A stretch of 64,000 nucleotides of DNA, taken from Micromonospora sp. NBC_01740. Its GTDB lineage: Bacteria; Actinomycetota; Actinomycetes; Mycobacteriales; Micromonosporaceae. The stretch is taken from positions 2,604,001 to 2,668,000 of the forward strand of contig NZ_CP109150.1 of assembly GCF_035920365.1 (NCBI RefSeq), in the 5' to 3' direction. The notes beneath the pieces were generated by a model. It did no database searches, had not been told where the DNA came from, and saw only the letters and a program-made list of their open reading frames with translations. The translations under genes and the position numbers were made by a program. Of this stretch, positions 36,942-45,273 are shown one piece after another. Position 1 is the stretch's first letter. The number at the start of each line of letters is the position of its first letter.

Positions 36942-37963
36942 AACTGCTGCCCCCGTCGCCACTGCGTCTCGAAGTGCTGTTCGAACACCGGATACAGGCC
37001 ACCGCGAGCCTGTCTCTGCCTGACGACGAACGCGGGGGAGTCGACTCCTCGGCTCTCCGCCAGGTACGGCTGAGCGACGCAGAGATCGTCGACCAGGATC
37101 ACGTTGAAGCGCAACGTATCGTCGTAGACCGCCAGTTCCATGCGGTCCTGGAGTTCGTCGGGCAGCCGGTCACGCACGCGCATCAGCGTTTCGATGTTGA
37201 GCTTCGTCAGCCCGGACAACTGCCCTGCCGGAAAGCCTTCCTCCGCCTCGCGTGCCTGGACAGCCTGCCCTGATGGATCGAGGAACAGAAGGCGGACGTG
37301 CGCACCGGCCTCGACCAGGTCGTGCCAGCGGCGATCCGGGTAACCCTGTGACAGGAGGTTGAGCGACAGGCCCACGGCGCGCACGGTGCTCGCGCCGCTG
37401 AGCAGTTGATCAGGCGGCAGGTTGGTGGAGAACTCGGACCGATTCGTGTGGACGGCGACGAGGTCACCGAACCGATCTGTGCCCTGGCTGGCAGCGGAGG
37501 ACGGATTGAGAATCGCGGAGAGTGCGAGTACGACGTCCCCGGGTGGGACCGTGTTTGTCTCCCAGTTGGCGATGTCGTCACCGGTGGGCCGCCACGTCAG
37601 CGTTCGGGCCAGCACGGCGGCGAAGTCTCCGACGCCCAGTCCGAGGGCCTGACGAGTCCGCGTAACCTGTCGGCGCGCGGCGGCTCCAAGGTCGAGCCCG
37701 CTCCCGGAGCCCGGGGCCGGCAGCCTCGTCTGAGGTAGCGCCGCCGCGAAGCGTTGCCGAGCCTCGTCGGCAGCCTGAGCGAGGGCAGTGTCCAGGGCCG
37801 CCTGCATCTCAGGGCGGGGGTTCACGCTCTTCCCGCCGGCTTCCCACTTGGAAACGGTCCGTTCGGCCACGCCGAGGTGCACGGCGAAGTCACGGATGCT
37901 CATGCGGAGCGCATAGCGGAGTGCCTTCGTCTCGCGGCCGGTCCATCGCTGCACGGGTGTCAT
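36938..37963 (-). CDS. XRE-family DNA-binding protein with C-terminal DUF5919-like domain
   Basis: 341 residues from ATG 37963 (GAAGG 7 bases upstream; ATG 37996 also has an AAGG). The N-terminal HTH is at about residues 10-45 (LRMSIRDFAVHLGVAERTVS then KWEAGG). A second, weaker HTH-like stretch follows near 95-135 (GLGVGDFAAVLARTL). The C-terminal half (RLLFLDPSGQAVQAREAEEG onward) resembles the domain found in many actinobacterial XRE regulators fused to DUF5919. It is coupled to the phosphatase gene by GTGA and is divergent from the 38204 peptide cluster, so it is a possible regulator of either. Confidence 0.75.
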   Translation of the reverse strand: MTPVQRWTGRETKALRYALRMSIRDFAVHLGVAERTVSKWEAGGKSVNPRPEMQAALDTALAQAADEARQRFAAALPQTRLPAPGSGSGLDLGAAARRQVTRTRQALGLGVGDFAAVLARTLTWRPTGDDIANWETNTVPPGDVVLALSAILNPSSAASQGTDRFGDLVAVHTNRSEFSTNLPPDQLLSGASTVRAVGLSLNLLSQGYPDRRWHDLVEAGAHVRLLFLDPSGQAVQAREAEEGFPAGQLSGLTKLNIETLMRVRDRLPDELQDRMELAVYDDTLRFNVILVDDLCVAQPYLAESRGVDSPAFVVRQRQARGGLYPVFEQHFETQWRRGQQL

Positions 37964-38203
37964 CGTGCCGCCTTCGATCACGCCGAGAACGGTCATCGTG
38001 CACCTTATCGGCAGCAGATGCAGCGCAGTTACCGGCCAAGTGCAGTGCGTGGTCATTCTGGTCTTTCCGCAGCTCAGAAATCGTGGACGTATGGCCCGGG
38101 GCGGGTGCTGGCTCCGGAACTGCGTCGGTCCCCGAACGACACAGCTCCGCTCCCGCCCGCCCCGGCGCCACTCCATCAGCCGAATCGCGAGGAGGCAGAA
38201 GAC

Positions 38204-38293
38204 GTGACCACTCTGATCAACGCCACCCCGGCACTGACCACCTCCACCGCGGAGGAAGCCGAAGCCCGTATCGAACAGGGTGGCTGGGCGTGA
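38204..38293 (+). CDS. 29-residue peptide, RiPP-precursor-like
   Basis: A very small ORF starting GTG 38204 with an excellent Shine-Dalgarno (GAGGAGG, ending 8 bases upstream). It is coupled to the next gene by a GTGA overlap. The N-terminal half is Thr/Ala-rich and uncharged (TTLINATPALTTST). The C-terminal half is acidic then ends EARIEQGGWA, with one Trp next to a Gly-Gly. There is no Cys and no signal peptide. A leader/core arrangement would fit a ribosomally made, modified peptide; the downstream globin-like and flavohaemoglobin-like proteins would be the candidate modifiers. This is inference from architecture only; a short regulatory leader is an alternative. Confidence 0.6.
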   Translation: MTTLINATPALTTSTAEEAEARIEQGGWA

Positions 38294-38583
38294 CCGCCCA
38301 GGAGGTGGTCGGGCAGTGGCTGCGGCTCGTGGTGGCGGACGCGGAGCTGTCGCCGTACCTCATCGGGGTCGACCTGGAGCGGCTCGGCGCGCACCTGGCG
38401 GCGGGCCTCGCCGGGGCCCTCGAAGGCCAGCCAAGAGAGGACCCGTGGCGCGGGTTCGGCCTGTCGGAGGAGCAGCACCGGCGCATCGTCGACTACCTGG
38501 CGGGGGTGCTCTGGGCGCTCGACGAGCCCGACGAGCGGATCGCCCGCGCCCGCCGGGCCTTCGCCGGCGAGGTGGGCGCGTGA
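38290..38583 (+). CDS. Truncated-globin-like protein lacking the proximal His
   Basis: 97 residues from GTG 38290. The pattern VVADAELSPYLIGVDLERLG then AHLAAGLAGALEG and FGLSEEQHRRIVDYLAGVL resembles group I truncated haemoglobins (…LAPFF.GVDM..L..H…, then GLGIT…). The segment that normally holds the proximal His (AHAGLGI) reads PWRGFGLS, so the haem-ligating His seems absent. It is sandwiched by GTGA overlaps between the 29-residue peptide and a flavohaemoglobin-like reductase. It could be a partner or scaffold rather than an oxygen carrier. The globin assignment is from pattern only. Confidence 0.55.
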   Translation: MTAQEVVGQWLRLVVADAELSPYLIGVDLERLGAHLAAGLAGALEGQPREDPWRGFGLSEEQHRRIVDYLAGVLWALDEPDERIARARRAFAGEVGA

Positions 38584-39650
38584 ACATCGCCGCCGCCTGG
38601 GAGACAGCCGTCGAGAGGGGCGCCGACGACTTCTGGTGCACCCTGGATGACCGCCGCCCCGGTCTGCTCCCCGAACGGGACGCGCCGCTGCTCTTCGCCG
38701 GGCTCGGTCGCCTCACGGTCGGCGGAGACGACCCGGCCGGGCGGGCGGCGCTGCTGGCGGTGCTCGGCCGCGCGTACCGCCAGCTTGGCCTGCTGCCGCA
38801 CGCCGCCACCATCGGCGACGCGCTGCTCGCCGCCGTCGCCCGGCACGCCCGCCCGCTGTGGACGCCGCGGCTCGCCGACGCCTGGGAGCACGGTGGCCGC
38901 CGCGCGGACGAGGCCGTGCGCCGCGCCGCCACCCGCGCCGAGGACGGCCCGGCCTGGTGCCCCGCCGAGGTGATCGACCACGACCGGCCGTGCGACACGA
39001 TCGCGATCCTGACCGTACGCCCCTGGCAGCGCCTGTCCATGCGGCCCGGCCAGACGGTCCCGGTCTGCACGCCGCGCCGGCCCGGCCGCTGGCGCTGGCT
39101 CTCCCCGGCCAACGCCCCGCGCCCCGACGGCACCGTCGAGCTGCACGTCCGCGCCGTCGCCGCCGGGGCCGTCGCCCACCGCCTCGTCCACGACGTACGC
39201 CCCGGCGAGCTGCTCCACCTCGGTCCGCCGCGCGACGCCGGGCTGTGCCTGGACCTGTCCGCGCGGCGGGACCTGCTGCTCGTGGCCGGGGGCACCGGGC
39301 TGGCGCCGCTGCGCGCCCTGGTCGAGCAGGTCGCCGCCGCGCCCGACGGCCGGCGGGTGACCCTGGTCGTCGGCGCGCGCACCTTCGCGGGCCTGTACGA
39401 CGCGACCGCCCTCGACAAGCTCCAGCAGGCCCACGACTGGCTGACCGTCGTGCCCGCCTTCAGCCACGATCCCGGCGCCGAGCCCGCCGAGCGGGGCGAC
39501 GCCCTCACGATCGCCCTCGACCACCGTCGCCCCGAGGACGACGTGTACGTCTGCGGCCCGCCCCCGATGCTCGCCGGCGCGCGGCTGCGGCTGCTCGCCG
39601 CCGGGGTACCCGCCGACCGTATCCACCTGCCGGCGGAGCCGACGCCCTGA
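38580..39650 (+). CDS. Flavohaemoglobin-like globin-FAD/NAD reductase
   Basis: 356 residues from GTG 38580. The N-terminal ~125 residues form a globin domain (LGRLTVGG, then RQLGLLPHAATIGDALL with a proximal-type His, and WTPRLADAW). A ferredoxin-reductase-like module follows: FAD-binding part (VRPWQRLSMRPGQTVPV) and NAD-binding part (LLLVAGGTGLAPLRALVEQV, DDVYVCGPPPML). Flavohaemoglobins usually detoxify nitric oxide or donate electrons. Here the gene is translationally coupled to a His-less globin-like protein and a tiny peptide, suggesting a special redox task. It is shorter than Hmp-type flavohaemoglobins. Confidence 0.8.
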   Translation: MNIAAAWETAVERGADDFWCTLDDRRPGLLPERDAPLLFAGLGRLTVGGDDPAGRAALLAVLGRAYRQLGLLPHAATIGDALLAAVARHARPLWTPRLADAWEHGGRRADEAVRRAATRAEDGPAWCPAEVIDHDRPCDTIAILTVRPWQRLSMRPGQTVPVCTPRRPGRWRWLSPANAPRPDGTVELHVRAVAAGAVAHRLVHDVRPGELLHLGPPRDAGLCLDLSARRDLLLVAGGTGLAPLRALVEQVAAAPDGRRVTLVVGARTFAGLYDATALDKLQQAHDWLTVVPAFSHDPGAEPAERGDALTIALDHRRPEDDVYVCGPPPMLAGARLRLLAAGVPADRIHLPAEPTP

Positions 39651-39811
39651 CGGCCGAGCTCCTGCGCGACCCTCCGAAGCCGCCGCGTCGGAGTCGCGAC
39701 GACCACCGGGGGAGCGAGTCGGCTGTCGATGGGTCCGATCGATCCTGAATGGACGATGGCGATGCCGCCGGATCGGCCGGAATCTTGGTGATCACTAGGA
39801 TCGGCGCCGTG

Positions 39812-41125
39812 ATGATCAAACGACGGCTCCCAACGGTCCTGTTAGGACTGTTGGTGGCCTTCCCGACACTGGGCGTGCCTCCCGCCTACGCCGACGAGCA
39901 CGAAACCGAACCCGCCGAGCCGCCCAAGGTGGAGCTGGTCCTCGACGTCAGTGGCTCGATGCGCGCCAAGGACATCGGCGGGCGCTCCCGTATCGCCGTG
40001 GCCCAGGAGGCGTTCAACGACGTCGTGGACGCGCTGCCCGAGACGACGGACCTCGGCATCCGCGTCCTCGGCGCCACCTACGGCGGGGAGAACAAGAAGG
40101 TCGGCTGCCAGGACACCCAGCAGCTCGTGCCGGTCGGCCCCGTCGACCGGGTGAAGGCCAAGAACGCCATCGCCACCCTGCGCCCGACCGGCTTCACCCC
40201 GGTCGGGTTGGCCCTGCGCGAGGCGGCGAAGGACCTCGGCACCGGCGAGACCACCCGGCGCATCGTGCTCATCACCGACGGCGAGGACACCTGCGCGCCG
40301 CCGGACCCCTGCGAGGTGGCCCGCGAGCTGGCCGCCCAAGGCACCAAACTGGTGGTCGACACGCTCGGCCTCATCCCGGACGAGAAGGTACGCAAGCAGC
40401 TCGTCTGCATCGCCTCGGCGACCGGCGGGACCTACACCTCGGCGCAGAGCAAGGAAGACCTGACCCGGCGGATCAAGCAGATCGTGGAACGGGCCAAGGA
40501 CACGCACACGAAGACGCCGGCGAAGGTGGCCGGCACCGACGTCTGCGCCAAGGCGCCCGTGCTCACCCCCGGTGTCTACACCGACCGGGAGCGCTTCGAG
40601 GAGCACCGGTGGTACCGGATCCCGGTCCAGCCGGGGCAGGAGCTTCGGGCCTCGGTGAGCATCGGCCTGGACCGGCCGTTGAACCGGGACTACGGCGTAC
40701 TGCTGCGGGCCACCGCCACCGACGGGCGGGAACTGGTCCGGGGCAACGACGCCGGCAGCGGCCGTACCGACGTGCTGTCGACCGGCGTGCGCTGGTCGGC
40801 GGCGGATGACGACGAAAACGAGGCAAAGTCGGCGGACGACGACAAGGGCGGCGTCTTCACGGAGTCGACGGAGAAGGCTCCCGAGCCCACCGTCGTCTGC
40901 CTGGTGGTCAGCAACTCCTTCTCCGCGAAGGCGGGCGCCGGTCAGGCTCCGGGCATGCCGCTCGAACTGACCATCGACCTGGTCGACGCGTCGCCCGCCC
41001 CGAACAGCCCGGGCCTCGGCCGGGGCTGGGTGCTGCTGGGCGTACTGCTCCTCGCGGGCCTGCTCAGTGGGTTGATCGTTGGTTGGCTGACCCGCTGGTG
41101 GGTAGCGGTCTGGAGGACCCGATGA
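39812..41125 (+). CDS. Secreted/membrane-anchored von Willebrand factor A domain protein
   Basis: 437 residues from ATG 39812 (GTG 39809 possible). A signal peptide (residues 1-30, KRRLPTVLLGLLVAFPTLG, cut near AYA-DEH) precedes a VWA domain with a MIDAS motif (LVLDVSGSM, TGFTPVG, ITDGEDT). A beta-rich domain (about 245-390) and a C-terminal membrane helix (WVLLGVLLLAGLLSGLIVG) with a WLTRWW tail follow. The C-terminus faces the cytosol, so the VWA domain is outside. It is coupled by ATGA to the next gene, whose product has the same topology; they probably form a surface pair. Confidence 0.85.
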   Translation: MIKRRLPTVLLGLLVAFPTLGVPPAYADEHETEPAEPPKVELVLDVSGSMRAKDIGGRSRIAVAQEAFNDVVDALPETTDLGIRVLGATYGGENKKVGCQDTQQLVPVGPVDRVKAKNAIATLRPTGFTPVGLALREAAKDLGTGETTRRIVLITDGEDTCAPPDPCEVARELAAQGTKLVVDTLGLIPDEKVRKQLVCIASATGGTYTSAQSKEDLTRRIKQIVERAKDTHTKTPAKVAGTDVCAKAPVLTPGVYTDRERFEEHRWYRIPVQPGQELRASVSIGLDRPLNRDYGVLLRATATDGRELVRGNDAGSGRTDVLSTGVRWSAADDDENEAKSADDDKGGVFTESTEKAPEPTVVCLVVSNSFSAKAGAGQAPGMPLELTIDLVDASPAPNSPGLGRGWVLLGVLLLAGLLSGLIVGWLTRWWVAVWRTR

Positions 41126-41955
41126 GGATGCGCAAGGCTCCGGCCCTGACCTCGGCCCGCCGGGCGGCGGTGCTGCTCGCCGCCACCGGCATCACCGTCG
41201 CGCTGCCGGCCGCCGCCGGCGCGGACACGCCCACCCCGTCGCCGGGGGCCGCCACCATCAACAAGGCCGGCACCTCGTTCCTCACGGCCGCCGGGATCAG
41301 CCCCGGCCAGCCGGTAAGGGTCGGTGCCTCCGTCGGCGACTACCTGTACTGGTCGTTCACGGCCGCGGCGGGGGACACCCATCACGTGGCGGCCACCGTG
41401 TCGCTGCCCGCCGCGGCGAGCCGGAAAGGCGACTCCACCTGGACGATCGAGGTCTTCGACGGGCTGCGCCGCCGGCAGGCGTGTGTCGCGGGGGCGCAGA
41501 CCCCGGTGGCGTCGAAGAGTGCCACCACCGTCGAACTCGACTGCGAGCTGCGCCAGGTGCGCTCGTGGGCCGAGCCGTGGTCGGGTGACCCGTTGCCGGG
41601 CACCTACTACGTCCGGCTGTCCGGCATCGAGCTGCCGGAGCAGGAGCTGGGCCTGCCGATCGAGGTGAGCCTGCTGGTCGGGGTGGAGTCCGACGGCGAC
41701 ACCAAGCCGGAGGGCGGCGACCTGAAGGAGCCCCTGGTCCCGGCGGTGAACCCGGGCAGGGTGCTCGCCGGCGATCCGACCGCCAGCACGCCGGCCCCGG
41801 GGGCGGCCGGCGACGAGGAGGACGGCTGGTTCGACTGGGTGCAATGGCCGAGCCTGTCGTCCCGCTGGTACTGGACCGTCGGCGGCGGCATCCTGGCCGC
41901 CGTCGCAGGCGTGGTCGGCTTCGCCCTGACCCGCCCCCGCCAGCGCGTCGGCTGA
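41122..41955 (+). CDS. Exported single-pass membrane protein, partner of the VWA protein
   Basis: 277 residues from ATG 41122, overlapping the VWA stop as ATGA. A signal peptide (to about residue 33, ALPAAAGA) is followed by an extracellular beta-rich domain (VGDYLYWSFTAAAGDTHHVA ..., PLPGTYYVRLSGIELPEQ). This resembles the beta-domain in the VWA protein's second half. A membrane helix near 250-270 (YWTVGGGILAAVAGVVGFAL) and a basic tail end it. No enzyme motif is seen. Both Cys of the ectodomain may form a disulfide. Confidence 0.75.
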   Translation: MRMRKAPALTSARRAAVLLAATGITVALPAAAGADTPTPSPGAATINKAGTSFLTAAGISPGQPVRVGASVGDYLYWSFTAAAGDTHHVAATVSLPAAASRKGDSTWTIEVFDGLRRRQACVAGAQTPVASKSATTVELDCELRQVRSWAEPWSGDPLPGTYYVRLSGIELPEQELGLPIEVSLLVGVESDGDTKPEGGDLKEPLVPAVNPGRVLAGDPTASTPAPGAAGDEEDGWFDWVQWPSLSSRWYWTVGGGILAAVAGVVGFALTRPRQRVG

Positions 41956-42005
41956 CCGTACGCGCGGTCGTAACACAAGGGCACGAACGAGACCGATGAC
42001 GACGG

Positions 42006-42042
42006 CAGGGCGGGCATGACCGAGCGGGTCGTGCCCGCCCTG
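42006..42042. terminator. Hairpin between convergent genes
   Basis: A 16-bp stem with one mismatch (CAGGGCGGGCATGACC paired with GGTCGTGCCCGCCCTG), loop GAGCG. It lies between the VWA partner gene and the convergent GYD gene and fits a bidirectional terminator. Confidence 0.7.
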
Positions 42043-42125
42043 CTCCGCGTCCGGGTCAAGGCGGGGGCCGCGCACTACGCCGAATGGCACGGCCAGGAAC
42101 TGCGTCCCCCGGCCCGTACTGCGGA

Positions 42126-42446
42126 TCAGGCTCCCGGCGGCTGGTACGCCACCTGCATCCCGAGCGCCTCGTCCACGTCTTCGGGGGTCAGCAGCGGGCT
42201 GACCCGGGTGTCCAGGCCGCCGGCCGCCCGGATGGTGACGGCCAGGGCGACGGCGGTCCGGTGGTCCGGCAGATCGCAGACGACGTAGGTGTCGTACTGG
42301 CCGAACCCGAAGTACAGCGACTCCATCCGGCCACCGGAGTTCTCGATCAACGCCCGGATCACCTCGGCGCGTGTCGTGCCGCCGTCCTTCATCAACCCGT
42401 TGATCCCCTCGACCGTGTAGGTCGACGTGAGTAGGAACTTCGCCAT
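42126..42446 (-). CDS. GYD-domain protein
   Basis: 106 residues from ATG 42446. FLLTSTYTVEGINGLMKDGG and YFGFGQYDTYVVCDLPD are characteristic of the GYD family, small ferredoxin-fold-like proteins of unknown function in actinobacteria and other bacteria. It is single-copy and divergent from the DUF6223-like gene at 42671; nothing nearby specifies its role. Confidence 0.85.
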   Translation of the reverse strand: MAKFLLTSTYTVEGINGLMKDGGTTRAEVIRALIENSGGRMESLYFGFGQYDTYVVCDLPDHRTAVALAVTIRAAGGLDTRVSPLLTPEDVDEALGMQVAYQPPGA

Positions 42447-42670
42447 CCGGGCGTCACCTCCGTATCCCGGCCGCGGGTACCCGACGTGCCGGCGACTAGT
42501 CCTGCCCGCCCCGCCATTGACGAGGGCGCGGGACAACCAGGGGGGGTACGACGCCTCGAGCGCACGCAACCCGGGTGGTAGGCGCATCGCCAACTCCGGC
42601 ATGACGACCCGTGACCGCGTCGGTACATACGCTGCCGGCTGTACTCGTCATGCGAGCGAAGGGATCCTCG

Positions 42671-43018
42671 ATGAACGTCCGTCACCTGCTTGCCGCCACC
42701 AGTGCCTACACCATGAGCGCCGGGCGCCTCGGGGCCATCGTCGCTGCCCTGCTGGGGCTGGCTGGCGTGATCATCGGCGGGCTGGCTCTGGCCCGCCCCG
42801 CCGGTCGGTTCGGCACCGGCTCCGGCCGGCTCGGGGCCACCGTGGCCCTGGCCGCAGGGCTGATCGGCGTCGCCCTCGGCGGGCTGGTCGTGGCTACCTC
42901 CGACAGCGGTATCGGCACCGGAAACGGGCGGGGCGGGGCCTACGTGGCCCTGGTGCTGGGGCTGATCGCCGTGGTCCTCGGTGGGCTGGCCCTGATGCGC
43001 TCCCGGCGCACCGCCTGA
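42671..43018 (+). CDS. Small three-helix membrane protein, DUF6223-like
   Basis: 115 residues from ATG 42671 (GAAGG 8 bases upstream). Three hydrophobic Gly-rich helices (about 18-42, 55-75, 88-108) each begin after a G(R)xGA turn: GRLGAIVAALLGL, GRLGATVALAAGL, GRGGAYVALVLGL. They are internal repeats of one helix. The pattern is like DUF6223 proteins of actinobacteria. Function unknown. Confidence 0.75.
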   Translation: MNVRHLLAATSAYTMSAGRLGAIVAALLGLAGVIIGGLALARPAGRFGTGSGRLGATVALAAGLIGVALGGLVVATSDSGIGTGNGRGGAYVALVLGLIAVVLGGLALMRSRRTA

Positions 43019-43069
43019 TCGTGGACCGGCCAGGGGCGCCGGGTCGGTGCGGCGCCGCGGAGGTCGCCG

Positions 43070-43732
43070 TCAGGAGCGGGCGAGCCAGCCGGGAACGGTC
43101 AGGCCGGACTCGTACGCGAGGATCACCAACTGGGCCCGGTCCCGGACCCGGGTCTTGGTCATGATCCGGCTGACGTGCGTCTTCGCGGTGGCCGGGCTCA
43201 GCACCAGCCGCGCCGCGATCTCGTCGTTGGACAGGCCGGCGGCGACCAGCACCAGCACCTCACGCTCCCGCTCCGTCAGCGCGCTCAGCCGCGGCCCCGG
43301 ATCCGGGTGCGTGGCCCGGGCGGCGAACTCGGAGATCAGCCGGCGGGTGATCGACGGTGCGATGAGCGCGTCACCACGCGCCACCACCCGCACCCCGTGG
43401 ATGAGCTCCGCGGGCTCGGTGTCCTTGACCAGGAAACCGCTCGCGCCGGCCCGCAGCGCGCCGTAGACGTACTCGTCCAGGTCGAACGTGGTCAGGATGA
43501 TCACGCGGGCGTCGGAGCTCGTGGCGATCTCCCGGGTGGCGGCCAGGCCGTCCAGCCGGGGCATCCGGATGTCCATGAGGACGACGTCCGGCCGCAGTTG
43601 CCGGGCGAGCCGTACGGCCTCGGCACCGTCGGCGGCCTCGCCGACCACCTCGATGCCGTCCTCACCGCCCAGGATGGACCCGAACCCGGCGCGCACCAGG
43701 GTCTGGTCGTCGGCGAGCAGCACCCGGATCAC
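43070..43732 (-). CDS. NarL/LuxR-family response regulator
   Basis: 220 residues. The receiver domain has the phospho-acceptor in VVLMDIRMPRLDG (Asp about 54) and conserved Lys in FLVKDTEPAEL. A LuxR-type HTH at about 150-212 (LTEREREVLVLVAAGLSNDE ...) follows. Its ATG overlaps the sensor kinase stop, forming a two-component operon kinase-regulator. Target genes are not evident; neighbouring genes are not transporters. Confidence 0.92.
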   Translation of the reverse strand: MIRVLLADDQTLVRAGFGSILGGEDGIEVVGEAADGAEAVRLARQLRPDVVLMDIRMPRLDGLAATREIATSSDARVIILTTFDLDEYVYGALRAGASGFLVKDTEPAELIHGVRVVARGDALIAPSITRRLISEFAARATHPDPGPRLSALTEREREVLVLVAAGLSNDEIAARLVLSPATAKTHVSRIMTKTRVRDRAQLVILAYESGLTVPGWLARS

Positions 43733-44901
43733 GCCACGTCCCCCGGACCCGGTAGGGGCGCGGGCGGGCCCGCCGGCACCGGGACGGGCGGTATCGGCAG
43801 GCGGGCGCGTACCCGGAAGCCGCCGTCCGCGCCCGGGCCCGTGGTCAGCGAGCCGCCCAGTGCCCGGGCCCGCTCGCCCATGCCCAGGATCCCGTTGCCG
43901 GGCTGGCCCGCCGTGCCGACGCCGTCGTCCTCGACCTCCAGCAGCACGTCGTCGCGGTCCGGTCGGACCCGGATCACCACGGCGGTCGCACCGGCGTGCC
44001 GGGTGACGTTGGTGAGCGCCTCCTGGACGATCCGGTACGCCGCCAGGTCGACCTCCGGCGGCAGCGCGCGGGTCTCGGCCAGCTCGGTGCGGATCTCCAA
44101 CCCGGACCGCCCGGCCGTCGTGACCAGCTCGTACAGGCGGTCGAGGCCGGGTGCGGGACCGCTCGGCGCCGCATCCTCCCGCCGCAGGATGCCGAGCGTC
44201 GTGCGCAACTCCCGCAGCGTCTCCTTGCTCGTCTGTTTGATCGCGGCGAGCGCCTGCGCGGACCGGTCGGGATCCGGCCGGTGCAGCGCGGCGCTGGCCT
44301 GCACGTTGATCAGTGAGAGATGGTGACCGAGCACGTCGTGCAGCTCACGGGCGATGCGCAGCCGCTCCTCGGTGGCCCGTCGCCGGGCCTCCTCCTCCTT
44401 GCCCTGCTCCGCGGCCAGCACCCGGGCCTGCGCCTCGGCGAGGTAGGCCCGGCGGTTGCGGGTCACGCCCACGATGACCGCGACGAGCCAACCGGCGTGC
44501 AGCAGCGTCGCCCCGTTCACACTCTCGGCTGTCCGGTTGTAGCTGTCCGCGACGGCGAAGGCGACCACCGAGGCGAGACCGAGCCCGACGGCGACCCCGA
44601 GATGCCCCTCGTCGACGACGGTGTAGAGCGCCACGACGAACACCAGCATGATCGGCCCGGGCCGGTGCAGCAGCGCGCCGTACGCGCCGACGGCAGCCAG
44701 CGCCACCACGCCCACCGCCACCGGATGGCGGCGGCGGAGGTAGAGCGCGCCGGAGGACGCCAGCACCGCCAAGAGCGCCGCCCGTTCGGCGCTGGTGTCG
44801 ATGCCGGACGCCTGCACCACCAGGCCGACGACGGCCACGAGGCCGACCACCGGCACCAGGGCCGCCTTCGCCGCCAGGCCGTGCCATCGCGACGTCCACA
44901 T
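43729..44901 (-). CDS. Sensor histidine kinase, HisKA_3 type
   Basis: 390 residues from ATG 44901; the frame is open far upstream but that part is antisense to the helicase gene. About five membrane helices fill residues 10-165. A dimerisation/phospho-acceptor motif ARELHDVLGHHLSLI and a HATPase_c domain with VEDDGVGTAGQPGNGILGMG follow. A Pro-rich tail ends the protein. This is the NarL-partner class (DesK/LiaS-like). It is coupled to the response regulator by a 4-base overlap. The signal is unknown. Confidence 0.92.
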   Translation of the reverse strand: MWTSRWHGLAAKAALVPVVGLVAVVGLVVQASGIDTSAERAALLAVLASSGALYLRRRHPVAVGVVALAAVGAYGALLHRPGPIMLVFVVALYTVVDEGHLGVAVGLGLASVVAFAVADSYNRTAESVNGATLLHAGWLVAVIVGVTRNRRAYLAEAQARVLAAEQGKEEEARRRATEERLRIARELHDVLGHHLSLINVQASAALHRPDPDRSAQALAAIKQTSKETLRELRTTLGILRREDAAPSGPAPGLDRLYELVTTAGRSGLEIRTELAETRALPPEVDLAAYRIVQEALTNVTRHAGATAVVIRVRPDRDDVLLEVEDDGVGTAGQPGNGILGMGERARALGGSLTTGPGADGGFRVRARLPIPPVPVPAGPPAPLPGPGDVA

Positions 44902-44933
44902 GCGTCGAAGCCTAGTGCCGGATGCCGTGCGGC

Positions 44934-45113
44934 TCACTTGCGCCAGGCGCCGGGCTGGACGTCGTGGGCCTGGCGGCGGCTGAGGGTGACCCGCATGGCG
45001 GTGCGGTCGATGGTGAGGCACGGCGGCAGCTCGGGCCGGCTGGCCCGGGTGAGCCGGCGGGCCCGCTGGATGCTGTCCCGGCCCCGGTCGGCCAGGTTGA
45101 GCAGCAGCATCAC
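44934..45113 (-). CDS. Small hypothetical protein or gene remnant
   Basis: 59 residues if started at GTG 45113 (or ATG 45110). The frame reads LLNLADRGRDSIQRARRLTR then CLTIDRTAMRVTLSRRQ and AHDVQPGAWRK, more protein-like than its shadows. In the same frame convincing residues extend upstream (DSWLPASHGWAVLEPRAQRLL) to a stop without a standard start. It may be the 3' part of a longer decayed gene or use a rare start. It ends 33 bases before the kinase start. No family recognised. Confidence 0.35.
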   Translation of the reverse strand: MMLLLNLADRGRDSIQRARRLTRASRPELPPCLTIDRTAMRVTLSRRQAHDVQPGAWRK

Positions 45114-45273
45114 GTCGGCCAGCAGCCGTTGCGCCCGTGGTTCCAGGACGGCCCAGCCGTGCGAGGCGGGCAGCCACGAGTCCTGGAGCCTTGCGGGCCT
45201 GACCGGGGCACGGCGTCACCGCTCGACGGTGGGGCAGGCGTAGTGTCCCGGTGATCGGTGGGAGGGGGAATCG

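Noticed and set aside
38204..38293. The 29-residue peptide considered as a PEARL-type scaffold or lanthipeptide precursor
   Set aside because: No lanthipeptide dehydratase or PEARL enzyme nearby, no Cys, and the peptide ends in Trp-Ala rather than in an extendable C-terminal Trp.
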